From NCBI RefSeq assembly GCF_900109045.1, contig NZ_FNYL01000005.1, positions 369,550 to 433,549 of the forward strand: a DNA stretch of 64,000 nt. The letters are read 5' to 3'. A model generated the notes under the pieces. That model had not been told where the DNA came from. It did no database searches and worked only from the letters and a program-made list of their open reading frames with translations. Shown piece by piece: positions 34,522 to 43,350 of the stretch. The position numbers were made by a program, and so were the translations under genes. The DNA comes from Dyadobacter sp. SG02. GTDB lineage: Bacteria; Bacteroidota; Bacteroidia; Cytophagales; Spirosomataceae. Position 1 is the first letter of the stretch; the number at the start of each line of letters is the position of its first letter.

Positions 34522-35085
34522 ATGGAGCTGATTCTTTACCTGAAACAACACATGATATTGTCGCCGGAAATGGAAGCTCAGGTGCAGGAGGCCTTCAAAA
34601 GGGAAGAGCTACCAAAAGGGCACCGGCTCCTGGCGCCCGGCAACTTTTCCCAGAAAGTGTTTTACGTCGAAAAGGGCGTCGTGCGCACCTATTATATGAA
34701 GGACGGCAAGGACATTACCCATTCATTTATCCTCGAAGGGGCTTTCTTCATATCGATTGAAAGCGCGTTTTTCAATACCCCCTCGCCCTATGGTGCCGAA
34801 ATCCTGGAACCAGGCATTATCCGCACCATTCCCTACCAGGACCTCGAAAAGTTCATCGATGACTTCCAGCCATTGCAGAAGCTGAGCCGCCTGGTCATGA
34901 TCAACGCGGTGAAGACATTCTCGGACAAATTGTACTCCATCCAGTTTCAATCGGCGCAGGAGCGGTATAATTCCATGCTCGAAAAATTTCCCGACATCAT
35001 GCTCCGCGTGCCGCTCGGGCATATCGCTTCCTACCTGGGCATCACGCAGGAAACGCTGAGTCGGATCAGGGCGGGAAAAGTTTGA
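34522..35085 (+). CDS. Crp/Fnr-family transcriptional regulator
   Basis: 187 residues: cyclic-nucleotide-binding-like beta barrel (about 20-125, LLAPGNFSQKVFYVEKGVVRTYY in parts: GNFSQKVFYVEKG) and a C-terminal helix-turn-helix (VPLGHIASYLGITQETLSRI). The phosphate-binding RxA cassette is not evident, so it may not bind cAMP. It lies 103 bases upstream of the RND efflux operon on the same strand and is its probable regulator. Confidence 0.85.
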   Translation: MELILYLKQHMILSPEMEAQVQEAFKREELPKGHRLLAPGNFSQKVFYVEKGVVRTYYMKDGKDITHSFILEGAFFISIESAFFNTPSPYGAEILEPGIIRTIPYQDLEKFIDDFQPLQKLSRLVMINAVKTFSDKLYSIQFQSAQERYNSMLEKFPDIMLRVPLGHIASYLGITQETLSRIRAGKV

Positions 35086-35188
35086 CAATTTTTCGATCTT
35101 GGGTTACTTTTTGATATAGATCAAAAGCTTTGCCATCAATCGGGGCCAATTTTGCCCCGGGATATTAAACCTAACGGTCGTCCAATCT

Positions 35189-36220
35189 ATGAAAAGCAAT
35201 CCTATCTATCTCATGTTCACGATGGCAACGCTCGTGGGCTGCAACAAAGCGGCCGATCAGGCCAAATCCGTCGAAAAGCCGCTCCCGGTCGTAACCCGGC
35301 AGGCGCAACATATCACCGCCAACAACCAGATCTCCGTCAGCGGCAACATCGAAGGCAACAAAACCGTGCGCCTCGGTTTTATGGTTGGCGGAAAGATCAA
35401 CTACATCGCCGCCGCCGAGGGCCAGTTGGTAAAGCAAGGCCAGCTGCTATCCAGCCTCGACCCCGGCAATTACAGCATTGCCAGGGAAATAGCCGGCGTG
35501 CAAGTAGCTCAGGTACAGGACGAATACGACCGCCTGAAAGTTATGCACGACCGCCGCAGCCTGAGTGAAAGCGATTTTGCCAAAGTTGGTTTCGGCTTGC
35601 AACAGGCACGTGCACAGGAAAAGCTGCATGCCAAAAACCTTTCCGATACGAAGCTTTTTGCCCCTATCAGCGGGGTAATGCTCAAAAAAATGGCTGAGGT
35701 CGGCGAAATCGTCGGCGTAGGCACGCCGCTGTTCGTGGTATCCGACATACGGACGGTGAAAGTGAATGCGTATATCCCCGAAAGTGAATTGCACAATATC
35801 AAACTCGGGCAGGAAGCGAAAGTACTCGTTTCGTCGCTGAGCGAGACGTTTACGGGCAAAGTAATCGAGGTCGGTTCCGCCGCGGATGCCGCTTCACGGG
35901 CATTTACCATCAAAATAGCCCTCAACAATCCCAAGCTGCTCATTCGCCCCGGCATGATCGCCGAGGTAACGCTGGCGTCCAACCAGTCCAAAAAAGCATT
36001 GGTACTGCCAACCGAGGCCGTTTTGCATGACCTCGACAACCAGAGCTACGTGTTCGTGGCCGATGCCGACCGCAAAATCGCATTAAAACGAAAAGTCAGC
36101 CTGGGCCAGCTCACCGACAACCAGATCGAGATTACTTCGGGGATTACTGAAAACGACCGCGTGGTAACCGGCGGGCAGCACAAGCTCACCGACGGCACCG
36201 CCATTTCCATCACCCAATAA
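35189..36220 (+). CDS. RND efflux periplasmic adaptor (MFP) lipoprotein
   Basis: 343 residues with a lipobox (MATLVGC, Cys 18). Biotinyl-lipoyl-like hairpin halves (VRLGFMVGGKINYI, TKLFAPISGVMLKKMAEVGE in parts: LFAPISGVMLKK), an alpha-helical hairpin and the membrane-proximal beta domain are seen. It bridges the inner-membrane pump and the outer-membrane channel. It is followed after 8 bases by the pump gene. Confidence 0.93.
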   Translation: MKSNPIYLMFTMATLVGCNKAADQAKSVEKPLPVVTRQAQHITANNQISVSGNIEGNKTVRLGFMVGGKINYIAAAEGQLVKQGQLLSSLDPGNYSIAREIAGVQVAQVQDEYDRLKVMHDRRSLSESDFAKVGFGLQQARAQEKLHAKNLSDTKLFAPISGVMLKKMAEVGEIVGVGTPLFVVSDIRTVKVNAYIPESELHNIKLGQEAKVLVSSLSETFTGKVIEVGSAADAASRAFTIKIALNNPKLLIRPGMIAEVTLASNQSKKALVLPTEAVLHDLDNQSYVFVADADRKIALKRKVSLGQLTDNQIEITSGITENDRVVTGGQHKLTDGTAISITQ

Positions 36221-36228
36221 GCTGCGTT

Positions 36229-39200
36229 ATGAACTTTGTCAAATCATCCCTGAAATATCCGCAGGTGACGCTGTCGGTATTGCTGCTGGTGTTTGCGGTA
36301 GGCGTTTATTCGCTGCTGAACATGCCCCGGCGCGAGGACCCGAAGATCACCGTCCGCCAGGGCCTGGTACTCGCCTATTTCCCCGGCGCCAATTCCGCCC
36401 AGGTGGAAGACCAGGTTACCAAGAAGCTGGAACAATATCTTTTTCAATTCGAAGAAATCCGTAAGGACAAAACTTACTCCACGTCGCAGGACGGCATGGT
36501 GGTCGTGAATGTGGAACTCGGCGAAAATGTCAAGAATCCCGATGTATTTTGGAGCAAGCTGCGCCACCAGTTACTGGTAGCCCGGCAGGTTGATTTCCCC
36601 AAAGGCGTCCGCGGCCCGATCGTCAACTCGGATTTTGGCGATACCGAGGCATTGGTAATCGGTATTGAAAGCAACAAGGCCACTTATGCCCAGCTCAAAG
36701 ACTATACCCAGAAGCTGGAAGACGTGCTCCGGACGGTGAAATCAGTTTCCAAAATCAAACGCATCGGCGAGCAGAAAGAGCAGATCACGGTCACTTCAAG
36801 TTCTGAGAGACTTTCTCAATATAATGTCAAACTGTCGTCCGTAGTGCAGGTTTTGCAATCGCAGAATGTGATTAGTCCGACAGGAGATATCAAAACCGCA
36901 ACGAGCCAGACGCCACTGTACACATCGGGTTATTACAGTACCGAAAATGAAATCGCCAACCAGATCGTAGGCGCGTCGAAAACGGGCGAGCTGATCAGGC
37001 TGGGCGACATTGCGCAGGTGAACCGCGAATATGCGGAACCGACGAGCAAAACGACGGTTAACGGCAACAATGCGATGATGCTTGCCATCCAGATGCAGGA
37101 AGGGAACAACATCGTGAAGTTCGGCGAGGAAGTGAACGCCAAGCTGGCCGAAGTTGAAAAATTGCTGCCCGCGGACGTGACGCTGACGACCATTGTGAAC
37201 CAGCCCAAACTGGTGGATGAAAACATTACGCACTTCATCCGCGAATTTTTCCTGGCCATATTCTCGGTCGTGATCGTCGTGATCCTGCTCCTGCCGATCC
37301 GCATTGCCGCCGTGGCCGCGATGGCCATCCCGATGACGATCGCCGTTACTTTTGCATTGCTGAACGCATTTGGTATCGAACTGCACCAGGTATCGCTCGC
37401 GGCCCTGATCGTCGTGCTGGGAATGGTCGTGGACGACGCCATCGTGATCGCCGACAACTACGTGGAGCTGCTCGACGAGGGCATAGATCGCTGGACAGCC
37501 GCCTGGCGCAGCGCCACCGACCTCGTGATCCCGGTTTTGGCGGCCACCGTCACCATTATCGCCTCGTTCATGCCGATGGTCATCCTGACCGGCTCCGTAG
37601 GCGAATTCATCCACGCATTACCCGTAACCGTGGCCATCGCATTGGCAGCCTCGTTCATCGTAGCGATGATCCTGACGCCACTACTTTGCTATACTTTCAT
37701 CAAAAAAGGCCTTCACGACCACAGCGCCGGGGAAACCGACAAAAAGAAACGCATTACCCTGCTCGACCGCATGCAAAACGGCTATAACGCCGCGCTGGAA
37801 TGGTGCGTAAGACATTCGGCACTGACGATCGGCGTCAGCTTGCTTACCGTCGTACTTTCCCTATTTGTTTATCAGGGAATCAAACAAAAATTCTTCCCTT
37901 CCGCGGAACGCAACCAGTTTGTGATTGAACTATGGATGCCCACCGGCACCAAGCTCGACCAAACCAGCCAGGCCATCCTGAAAGCGGAAAAACTCGTGAA
38001 AGGCGACCCGCGCGTGACCTCGTACGCAACGTTCACGGGCACGAGCGCCCCAAGATTTTACTATAACTTCTCCCCCGAAGTACCGGTCACAAACTACGCC
38101 CAGATCCTGATCAACACCACCGACGACAAAACCGCCGAGGAATTCGCGCACGAGCTCGAAGGCAAAGTAGCCGCATTGATCCCCGAAGGCTCGCCGCAGG
38201 TGAAACTGATGCAACAGGGCTCTCCTTACAAATCGCCGGTGGAGGTACGCATTGTGGGCGACGATGTTGCCCGCCTCAAAGCAATCGGCTTACAGGTGCA
38301 GGATATTCTCAAAAATGCAAAAGGCAGCGCGATGGTCCGTCCCGATTTCCGCGAGGACTATTACGGCATCAGCATCCAGCTCAAAGACGAGGCCAACAAG
38401 CTAGGCTTCACCACGGGCAGCATTTCGCAAATGGTGTACACGGGCTTCAACGGCGCACCCGTTTCGACGATGTACGAAGGCAATAACCCGCTCGATATCG
38501 TTTTCCGCCTCGACGCGCGCAACCGCCAGTCGTCCGACAACCTGGAAAATATTTACCTGGCCTCGCCCGTCACCGACGCCAACGTGCCGCTGCGTCAGAT
38601 CGCCGACCTGAAACCGCAATGGCAAACCGGCAAGATCATGCACCGCAACGGCGTGCGAACGCTCACGATCCTGAGCGAAACCGAAGATGGCGTACTCCCT
38701 GCCGACCTTGTGAAAGAAGTAAAAGCCAAAATCGCCGATATCCCATTACCTGCCGGCTACCGCATCGAATACGGCGGCGAGCAGTTCAACAAGAATGAGA
38801 CATTCAGTCAGATGATGGTGGTCCTGGCGATCAGCCTGGTACTGATATTCTTCATCCTGCTGTTCCAGTTCCGCAGCCTAAAAGAAGCGGCGCTGGTGAT
38901 GCTCACGATCCCGCTCAGCCTTTTTGGTGCATTAATAGGCCTTTATATCACGCATAACAACTTCGGTTTCACCGCATTTGTGGGATTGATCAGTCTCTCG
39001 GGCATCGTGGTACGGAATGCGATCATCCTGGTCGACCATACCAACGAGCTGCTCGGCCACGGGATGGACATTCGCACGGCAGCCATCGAATCGGGCAAGC
39101 GACGCCTGCGCCCGATATTCCTTACCGCGATGGCCGCGGCGATCGGCGTGCTTCCCATGATCCTTTCCGGCTCTCCGATGTGGAGCCCGCTCGCGAGCGT

Positions 39201-39333
39201 GATCGCCGTCGGGGTAATATGGTCGATGGTGATGGCGCTGCTCACGGTACCGGTACTGTACATCGCGATGATCAAACCGCATGATAAAAAAGACCTGATG
39301 GTAACACCTGTTGCAGAACACCATGAAAACTAA
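36229..39333 (+). CDS. RND-family inner-membrane efflux pump
   Basis: 1034 residues with the usual twelve membrane segments and two large periplasmic loops. TM4 carries the proton-relay Asp pair in GMVVDDAIVIADNYVE. The duplicated fold is visible in the second half (LIGLYITHNNFGFTAFVGL, SLSGIVVRNAIILVD). It looks like an HAE-1-like or divergent heavy-metal-independent pump for organic compounds. Substrate is unknown. The 3' end overlaps the TolC gene by 11 bases, consistent with coupled translation. Confidence 0.94.
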   Translation: MNFVKSSLKYPQVTLSVLLLVFAVGVYSLLNMPRREDPKITVRQGLVLAYFPGANSAQVEDQVTKKLEQYLFQFEEIRKDKTYSTSQDGMVVVNVELGENVKNPDVFWSKLRHQLLVARQVDFPKGVRGPIVNSDFGDTEALVIGIESNKATYAQLKDYTQKLEDVLRTVKSVSKIKRIGEQKEQITVTSSSERLSQYNVKLSSVVQVLQSQNVISPTGDIKTATSQTPLYTSGYYSTENEIANQIVGASKTGELIRLGDIAQVNREYAEPTSKTTVNGNNAMMLAIQMQEGNNIVKFGEEVNAKLAEVEKLLPADVTLTTIVNQPKLVDENITHFIREFFLAIFSVVIVVILLLPIRIAAVAAMAIPMTIAVTFALLNAFGIELHQVSLAALIVVLGMVVDDAIVIADNYVELLDEGIDRWTAAWRSATDLVIPVLAATVTIIASFMPMVILTGSVGEFIHALPVTVAIALAASFIVAMILTPLLCYTFIKKGLHDHSAGETDKKKRITLLDRMQNGYNAALEWCVRHSALTIGVSLLTVVLSLFVYQGIKQKFFPSAERNQFVIELWMPTGTKLDQTSQAILKAEKLVKGDPRVTSYATFTGTSAPRFYYNFSPEVPVTNYAQILINTTDDKTAEEFAHELEGKVAALIPEGSPQVKLMQQGSPYKSPVEVRIVGDDVARLKAIGLQVQDILKNAKGSAMVRPDFREDYYGISIQLKDEANKLGFTTGSISQMVYTGFNGAPVSTMYEGNNPLDIVFRLDARNRQSSDNLENIYLASPVTDANVPLRQIADLKPQWQTGKIMHRNGVRTLTILSETEDGVLPADLVKEVKAKIADIPLPAGYRIEYGGEQFNKNETFSQMMVVLAISLVLIFFILLFQFRSLKEAALVMLTIPLSLFGALIGLYITHNNFGFTAFVGLISLSGIVVRNAIILVDHTNELLGHGMDIRTAAIESGKRRLRPIFLTAMAAAIGVLPMILSGSPMWSPLASVIAVGVIWSMVMALLTVPVLYIAMIKPHDKKDLMVTPVAEHHEN

Positions 39334-40681
39334 GCAGATACTTCCCATACTCACACTTTGCGCGATGGCGATTGCATCCGCACCCACGTACGCGCAGCAG
39401 GCGCAGCCACTCACGCTCGAACAGGCGGTGGAGATGGCTTTACAGAACAACCATCTGCTGAACGTTCGTAAGTTGCAGGTAGCCGAAAAGGAAGCCAAGG
39501 TAGCCGAAGACGCGATCAAGCGCTACCCGGTCGCGTCGGTAAGCTCGTCGTACCAATACAACGCGAACCTCGGCCAACTGGTGATCGAGCAGGGCTCCTT
39601 CGGCGCATTACCGCTTGTCGGGACCACGATTGCATTGCCGAACGAGGAGAAGACCTTTCCTTTGGGCAAACACCATAATTTCAATGCGGGAGTGACGCTC
39701 TACCAGCCCATTACACAATTGGGAAAGATCAAAACCGGGATTGAAGTTGCTAAAACGGACGCTGAGCTGGCCCGCCACGAGCAATCGAGGGCGGCGTTAC
39801 AGATCAGGCAGGCGATCGAGAAGTTGTATTATGGTTTGCTGATCACCCAGAAGCAGCAGGACGAGGCAAATGCGAAGATCAGGCTCGCGCAAATGCGCCT
39901 CTACGACGTGGAAAGCGCATTGCTTTCAGGCAAAACTATTGATGTGAATAAAGCCGGCCTACAAGCGAATATTGCCGACGAGGAACAAAACCTCTTGAAG
40001 CTCCGCATTCAAACCGAAGATTATACCGCGGATCTGAAACAGCTGACCGGTATTGAAGCAGATAGTGTAACGCTGGCAACGGTGGCGAGCACAGCCGGCA
40101 CGGCAGCGACCGTCGCCCCGGGCACATTGGACAGCTATTTAACCAATGCCGCAACGGCCAACAACGATATTAAAATCGCCAGTCTGACGGAAATCAAAAC
40201 CCAGAAAGCCATCCGTGCAGCCGAACAAAGCAACCTGCCCGACATTGGTCTGGTAGCGGGCTATTCCTACCAGACCGGCAACCTGCTTTTCCCGAACAAC
40301 AACCCATTCGTGGGTGCGCAGTTCAAATGGAATATACAGGACCTCGTTGCGAACAAGCAAGTGATCCGCCAGCGGCAATTCCTAAGCCAGCAAGCGCGCG
40401 AAAATCTCGTTAATACCCAAAATCAGGTCAAAAACGACATTTCAAAAACGCACCGGAAACTTACACAAGCCACTGCATTGATCGCCGTCGCTGAGAAAGC
40501 CGTGAAATACCGCAGCGAAGAGCTCAAAGTACAAACCGACAAGCAGGCATTCGGCCTGAACCTCGAAGCGGACATCCTCAACACGCGCTCCCTGCTGGCG
40601 AAAGCCGAGGCCGATTTGCTCGCTGCGCAATTGAATTACCGGTTGGCGTATTCGGATTTGCAGCGGTTGGCATCGCCCTGA
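39323..40681 (+). CDS. TolC-family outer-membrane efflux channel
   Basis: About 452 residues from the ATG at 39323; a TTG start 12 bases upstream is possible. Signal peptide ending TYAQ. Two OEP repeats: LTLEQAVEMALQNNHLLNVRK, then long coiled-coil segments, and RAAEQSNLPDIGLVAGYSYQ with the second helical hairpin ending LNYRLAYSDLQRL. Third component of the efflux operon, overlapping the pump gene. Confidence 0.92.
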   Translation: MKTKQILPILTLCAMAIASAPTYAQQAQPLTLEQAVEMALQNNHLLNVRKLQVAEKEAKVAEDAIKRYPVASVSSSYQYNANLGQLVIEQGSFGALPLVGTTIALPNEEKTFPLGKHHNFNAGVTLYQPITQLGKIKTGIEVAKTDAELARHEQSRAALQIRQAIEKLYYGLLITQKQQDEANAKIRLAQMRLYDVESALLSGKTIDVNKAGLQANIADEEQNLLKLRIQTEDYTADLKQLTGIEADSVTLATVASTAGTAATVAPGTLDSYLTNAATANNDIKIASLTEIKTQKAIRAAEQSNLPDIGLVAGYSYQTGNLLFPNNNPFVGAQFKWNIQDLVANKQVIRQRQFLSQQARENLVNTQNQVKNDISKTHRKLTQATALIAVAEKAVKYRSEELKVQTDKQAFGLNLEADILNTRSLLAKAEADLLAAQLNYRLAYSDLQRLASP

Positions 40682-40803
40682 ATGAAGACCGGATGATACG
40701 GGTGTGCAGGCCGCAATTATTTATGCATCAATCATACATTCAAATGAATATTAAGGCTTAATTTGTAACCGGCACGCCACATCATTAAACTATCTTCATA
40801 GGC

Positions 40804-41499
40804 ATGAAACAAATACTACTCGCCGCCTCGACCGCATTACTCTTGCTGTTTTCCTGTAAAAATGATGAAACCTCCCAGCCGGTACCCCAAGACACGAACT
40901 GGTATGTACTCCGCTCGCCCGACAGCCGCGATATCAGGGCCGTGCATGGTAATATCGACGACAGGCTGGTGATCACCACCGGCTTTAAAATTTACACGAC
41001 CGACAATAAGGGAAAGACCTGGGAAACATCCGATTACAATGGCAATGTGGGCCTTGTTGCGTTCATGGTAAAGGAAGATACGCTTTTCGCGATGGAAGGG
41101 AAACGCAGTTCCGCCACCGCCATCGGTGATTCGTTTGGCACCCAGCCATATTGGTTTAGCCTCAACAAAGGACTTAACTGGAAACCGATGCGCGGTCGTC
41201 CGGGACTGGATGAATGGCAGGTACCGATCAACTATGCATATTCGGGCAACGGGATCAAGTTCAGCATCGCTATGGAACAAACACCCGAAGGCTATCTCAA
41301 TACAAAGGGGGTTGTGTCGGAAAGCGGCAGTAAAATTTCCTTTCCCGCCCGTCACCAGCTAATAAATGTACATTTCGATGGAAAATCCCGGTTGTATGTT
41401 TCCGGCTCGGCCCCGATTTGCGGAGAAGGCGAGAACTTCAAGTATTGTGATGATCCGAACGGCTCCGTTTACATTTCCAGAAAGCCGGTTTTGTTTTAG
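40804..41499 (+). CDS. BNR-repeat lipoprotein
   Basis: 231 residues with a lipoprotein signal (ALLLLFSCKND, Cys 18). Contains an Asp-box/BNR motif, YTTDNKGKTWE, and a degenerate second one, SLNKGLNWKP, so part of a beta-propeller such as those of sialidase-like or photosystem-assembly-like proteins. It is too short for a complete six-bladed propeller. Located 122 bases after the efflux operon and possibly independent. Confidence 0.65.
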   Translation: MKQILLAASTALLLLFSCKNDETSQPVPQDTNWYVLRSPDSRDIRAVHGNIDDRLVITTGFKIYTTDNKGKTWETSDYNGNVGLVAFMVKEDTLFAMEGKRSSATAIGDSFGTQPYWFSLNKGLNWKPMRGRPGLDEWQVPINYAYSGNGIKFSIAMEQTPEGYLNTKGVVSESGSKISFPARHQLINVHFDGKSRLYVSGSAPICGEGENFKYCDDPNGSVYISRKPVLF

Positions 41500-41521
41500 G
41501 TAAAACCGTTAATCAATACAA

Positions 41522-41559
41522 AAAACGGCCATCGCAAATCATATCGCGATGGCCGTTTT
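41522..41559. terminator. Bidirectional intrinsic terminator
   Basis: A perfect 14-bp stem (AAAACGGCCATCGC / GCGATGGCCGTTTT) with a 10-base loop, flanked by A- and T-runs, between the convergent BNR lipoprotein and SusD genes. Confidence 0.92.
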
Positions 41560-41577
41560 AGTTTTTGAACCAATCCC

Positions 41578-43329
41578 TTACTCAATTTTCGTCAGCGGCG
41601 GCACATTCCGGTTGGCCCCATCATAACCGACATTCTGATTAATCACACCTTTCGTATTCGCCGTAATCACCAGCGAGGGAATAGGCCAGAGCGCGTGAAA
41701 TGGCGCTATATTTGCCGTATTGCCGAGCAGCTGGATTTTCTTCTCGTAGGTATTGTTGTACCGCATCACCCGGTCGAAATAGAAATTCTTTTCACTGAAA
41801 TTGGTAAGGCTGTAACCATTCAGCCCGGCTTTGGCCATGATGTACGAAATGCGGACGAGCTCCGAATGCCGCGGTTCTTCCGCGAACAACTCCCGCGCAC
41901 GCTCGTGCAGGATGAAGTCGATAGACACCTCGCCGGCGGTAATGGGCAATGCTTTCGCGCGCTGGCGGACCTTATTGATATCGTCGGCGGCTAATGCGAG
42001 CTGGTTTTTCCAGAAGTAGGCCTCTGCACGCAGCAGGTAGGTTTCGGCAAGGCGGAAGATGTACCAGTCGCCGTTGCCGCCCATCGGCGTGGCTTTGGGG
42101 TCGTCCTGCGGGTTGTACATGATGTAATGCGGCATCGCATACACGTGCTTGAACGTATCAACCTGCGCCGCGAGAAATTTGGTATTGATCACCTTCCCGA
42201 AATCGACGGAGGCCGGGTTGTTGTATTTCAATTCATGAATGTCCACCCAGTTGATATCGGCCCGCCGCAAATCGGTGGTATTCCGCCAGTTGGCGCCCTT
42301 GTAAGACCAGATATCGTACTGATAATACCCTGTAAGCCTGATATTTGCATTGCCACGACCCAGCGAATCGTACATCGGCCCGCTCGCCACCATGCCTGGC
42401 TTGCCCTGGCTGTCGAGCACCTGCGGCTGGAACCACTGGCAGTTGTAAAGCCGCATTGTATATAAACCCGCAGAACGCGCGGCCGGCGGCGCCTCGTAAC
42501 GGTCTATGGCTGCGAGAATGGTCTCCGTGTTTTGGGCAATGCTGAAATTCTTGGCGCGGTGCAAATCCCAGATCAGGTTTCGGTAGCCTTTCGTAGCGTC
42601 GACGCCGAATCGCTGCGTCATCAACGCATACGGGCCGTTAATGACCTTGTTGGCAGCTTCGATAGCCTTGTCATATTCGAGATTGGCAAGGTAGATTTTG
42701 GTCAGCAAATGGTTTGCCGCGCCTTTGGTAATCACGCCCGACTTGGCGGTTACCGGCAGCCATTCGGCCGCAAATTCTACATCCGTTTTGATCTTTTCGA
42801 GGATCGTCCAGCGGCTGTGTGTCTGGAAATCGAGCTTCGCTTCCTGTATTTCACCGCCCAGGAACGGCACGTCGCCGTAAGAATTTACGAGGCGGTAATA
42901 CCAGTAAGCCCGGTGCCAGAGCGCCTCGGCGAGTATCGCATTCCTTTCCTGATCTGACTGCCATTTAATTTCATCAATCCTGCTGATGAGCACATTACAG
43001 TTTTTAATAGAAGAGTAAATCACCGTAAACATCGCCAGGAAGCGGTAATACTGGTCGGTATTGGGCGTCAAATTGTAAAAATCCAGCTGCGACCAGGGCG
43101 ACGCCAGGTCGGATGCCGCGAACTCCATTGTCAGGTTCGGCATCGTGCCGGTACTCTCGTTTTTGAGGTCTTTGCGCATGGTAATGAGCAGCGCCTCCAT
43201 GCCCGCCTTATCCACAAACACATTCTCGGGACTGAAAAACGACAACGGCTCCGGTTTCAGCCAATCCTTGTCGCAGGCCGATTGGCTGAGCAGCAAAACA
43301 AATAATATGAGGTATTTGAAAATCTTCAT
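41578..43329 (-). CDS. SusD/RagB-family nutrient-binding lipoprotein (second locus)
   Basis: 583 residues; lipoprotein signal ending LLLSQSAC. N-terminal WLKPEPLSFFSPENVFVD, a stretch typical of SusD (start of mature protein), TPR-like helices (EALWHRAYWYYRLVNSYGDVPF in parts) and C-terminal FILHERARELFAEEPRHSELVR match the family. It follows its SusC partner by 21 bases. The glycan target is unknown; no glycoside hydrolase gene lies directly beside it. Confidence 0.93.
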   Translation of the reverse strand: MKIFKYLILFVLLLSQSACDKDWLKPEPLSFFSPENVFVDKAGMEALLITMRKDLKNESTGTMPNLTMEFAASDLASPWSQLDFYNLTPNTDQYYRFLAMFTVIYSSIKNCNVLISRIDEIKWQSDQERNAILAEALWHRAYWYYRLVNSYGDVPFLGGEIQEAKLDFQTHSRWTILEKIKTDVEFAAEWLPVTAKSGVITKGAANHLLTKIYLANLEYDKAIEAANKVINGPYALMTQRFGVDATKGYRNLIWDLHRAKNFSIAQNTETILAAIDRYEAPPAARSAGLYTMRLYNCQWFQPQVLDSQGKPGMVASGPMYDSLGRGNANIRLTGYYQYDIWSYKGANWRNTTDLRRADINWVDIHELKYNNPASVDFGKVINTKFLAAQVDTFKHVYAMPHYIMYNPQDDPKATPMGGNGDWYIFRLAETYLLRAEAYFWKNQLALAADDINKVRQRAKALPITAGEVSIDFILHERARELFAEEPRHSELVRISYIMAKAGLNGYSLTNFSEKNFYFDRVMRYNNTYEKKIQLLGNTANIAPFHALWPIPSLVITANTKGVINQNVGYDGANRNVPPLTKIE

Positions 43330-43350
43330 AATGCTAAGATTAATGCCAGT

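Noticed and set aside
36229..39333. RND pump as a metal (CusA/CzcA) exporter
   Set aside because: Neighbouring adaptor and channel lack metal-binding His/Met clusters, and the pump resembles general multidrug-type members; substrate left open.
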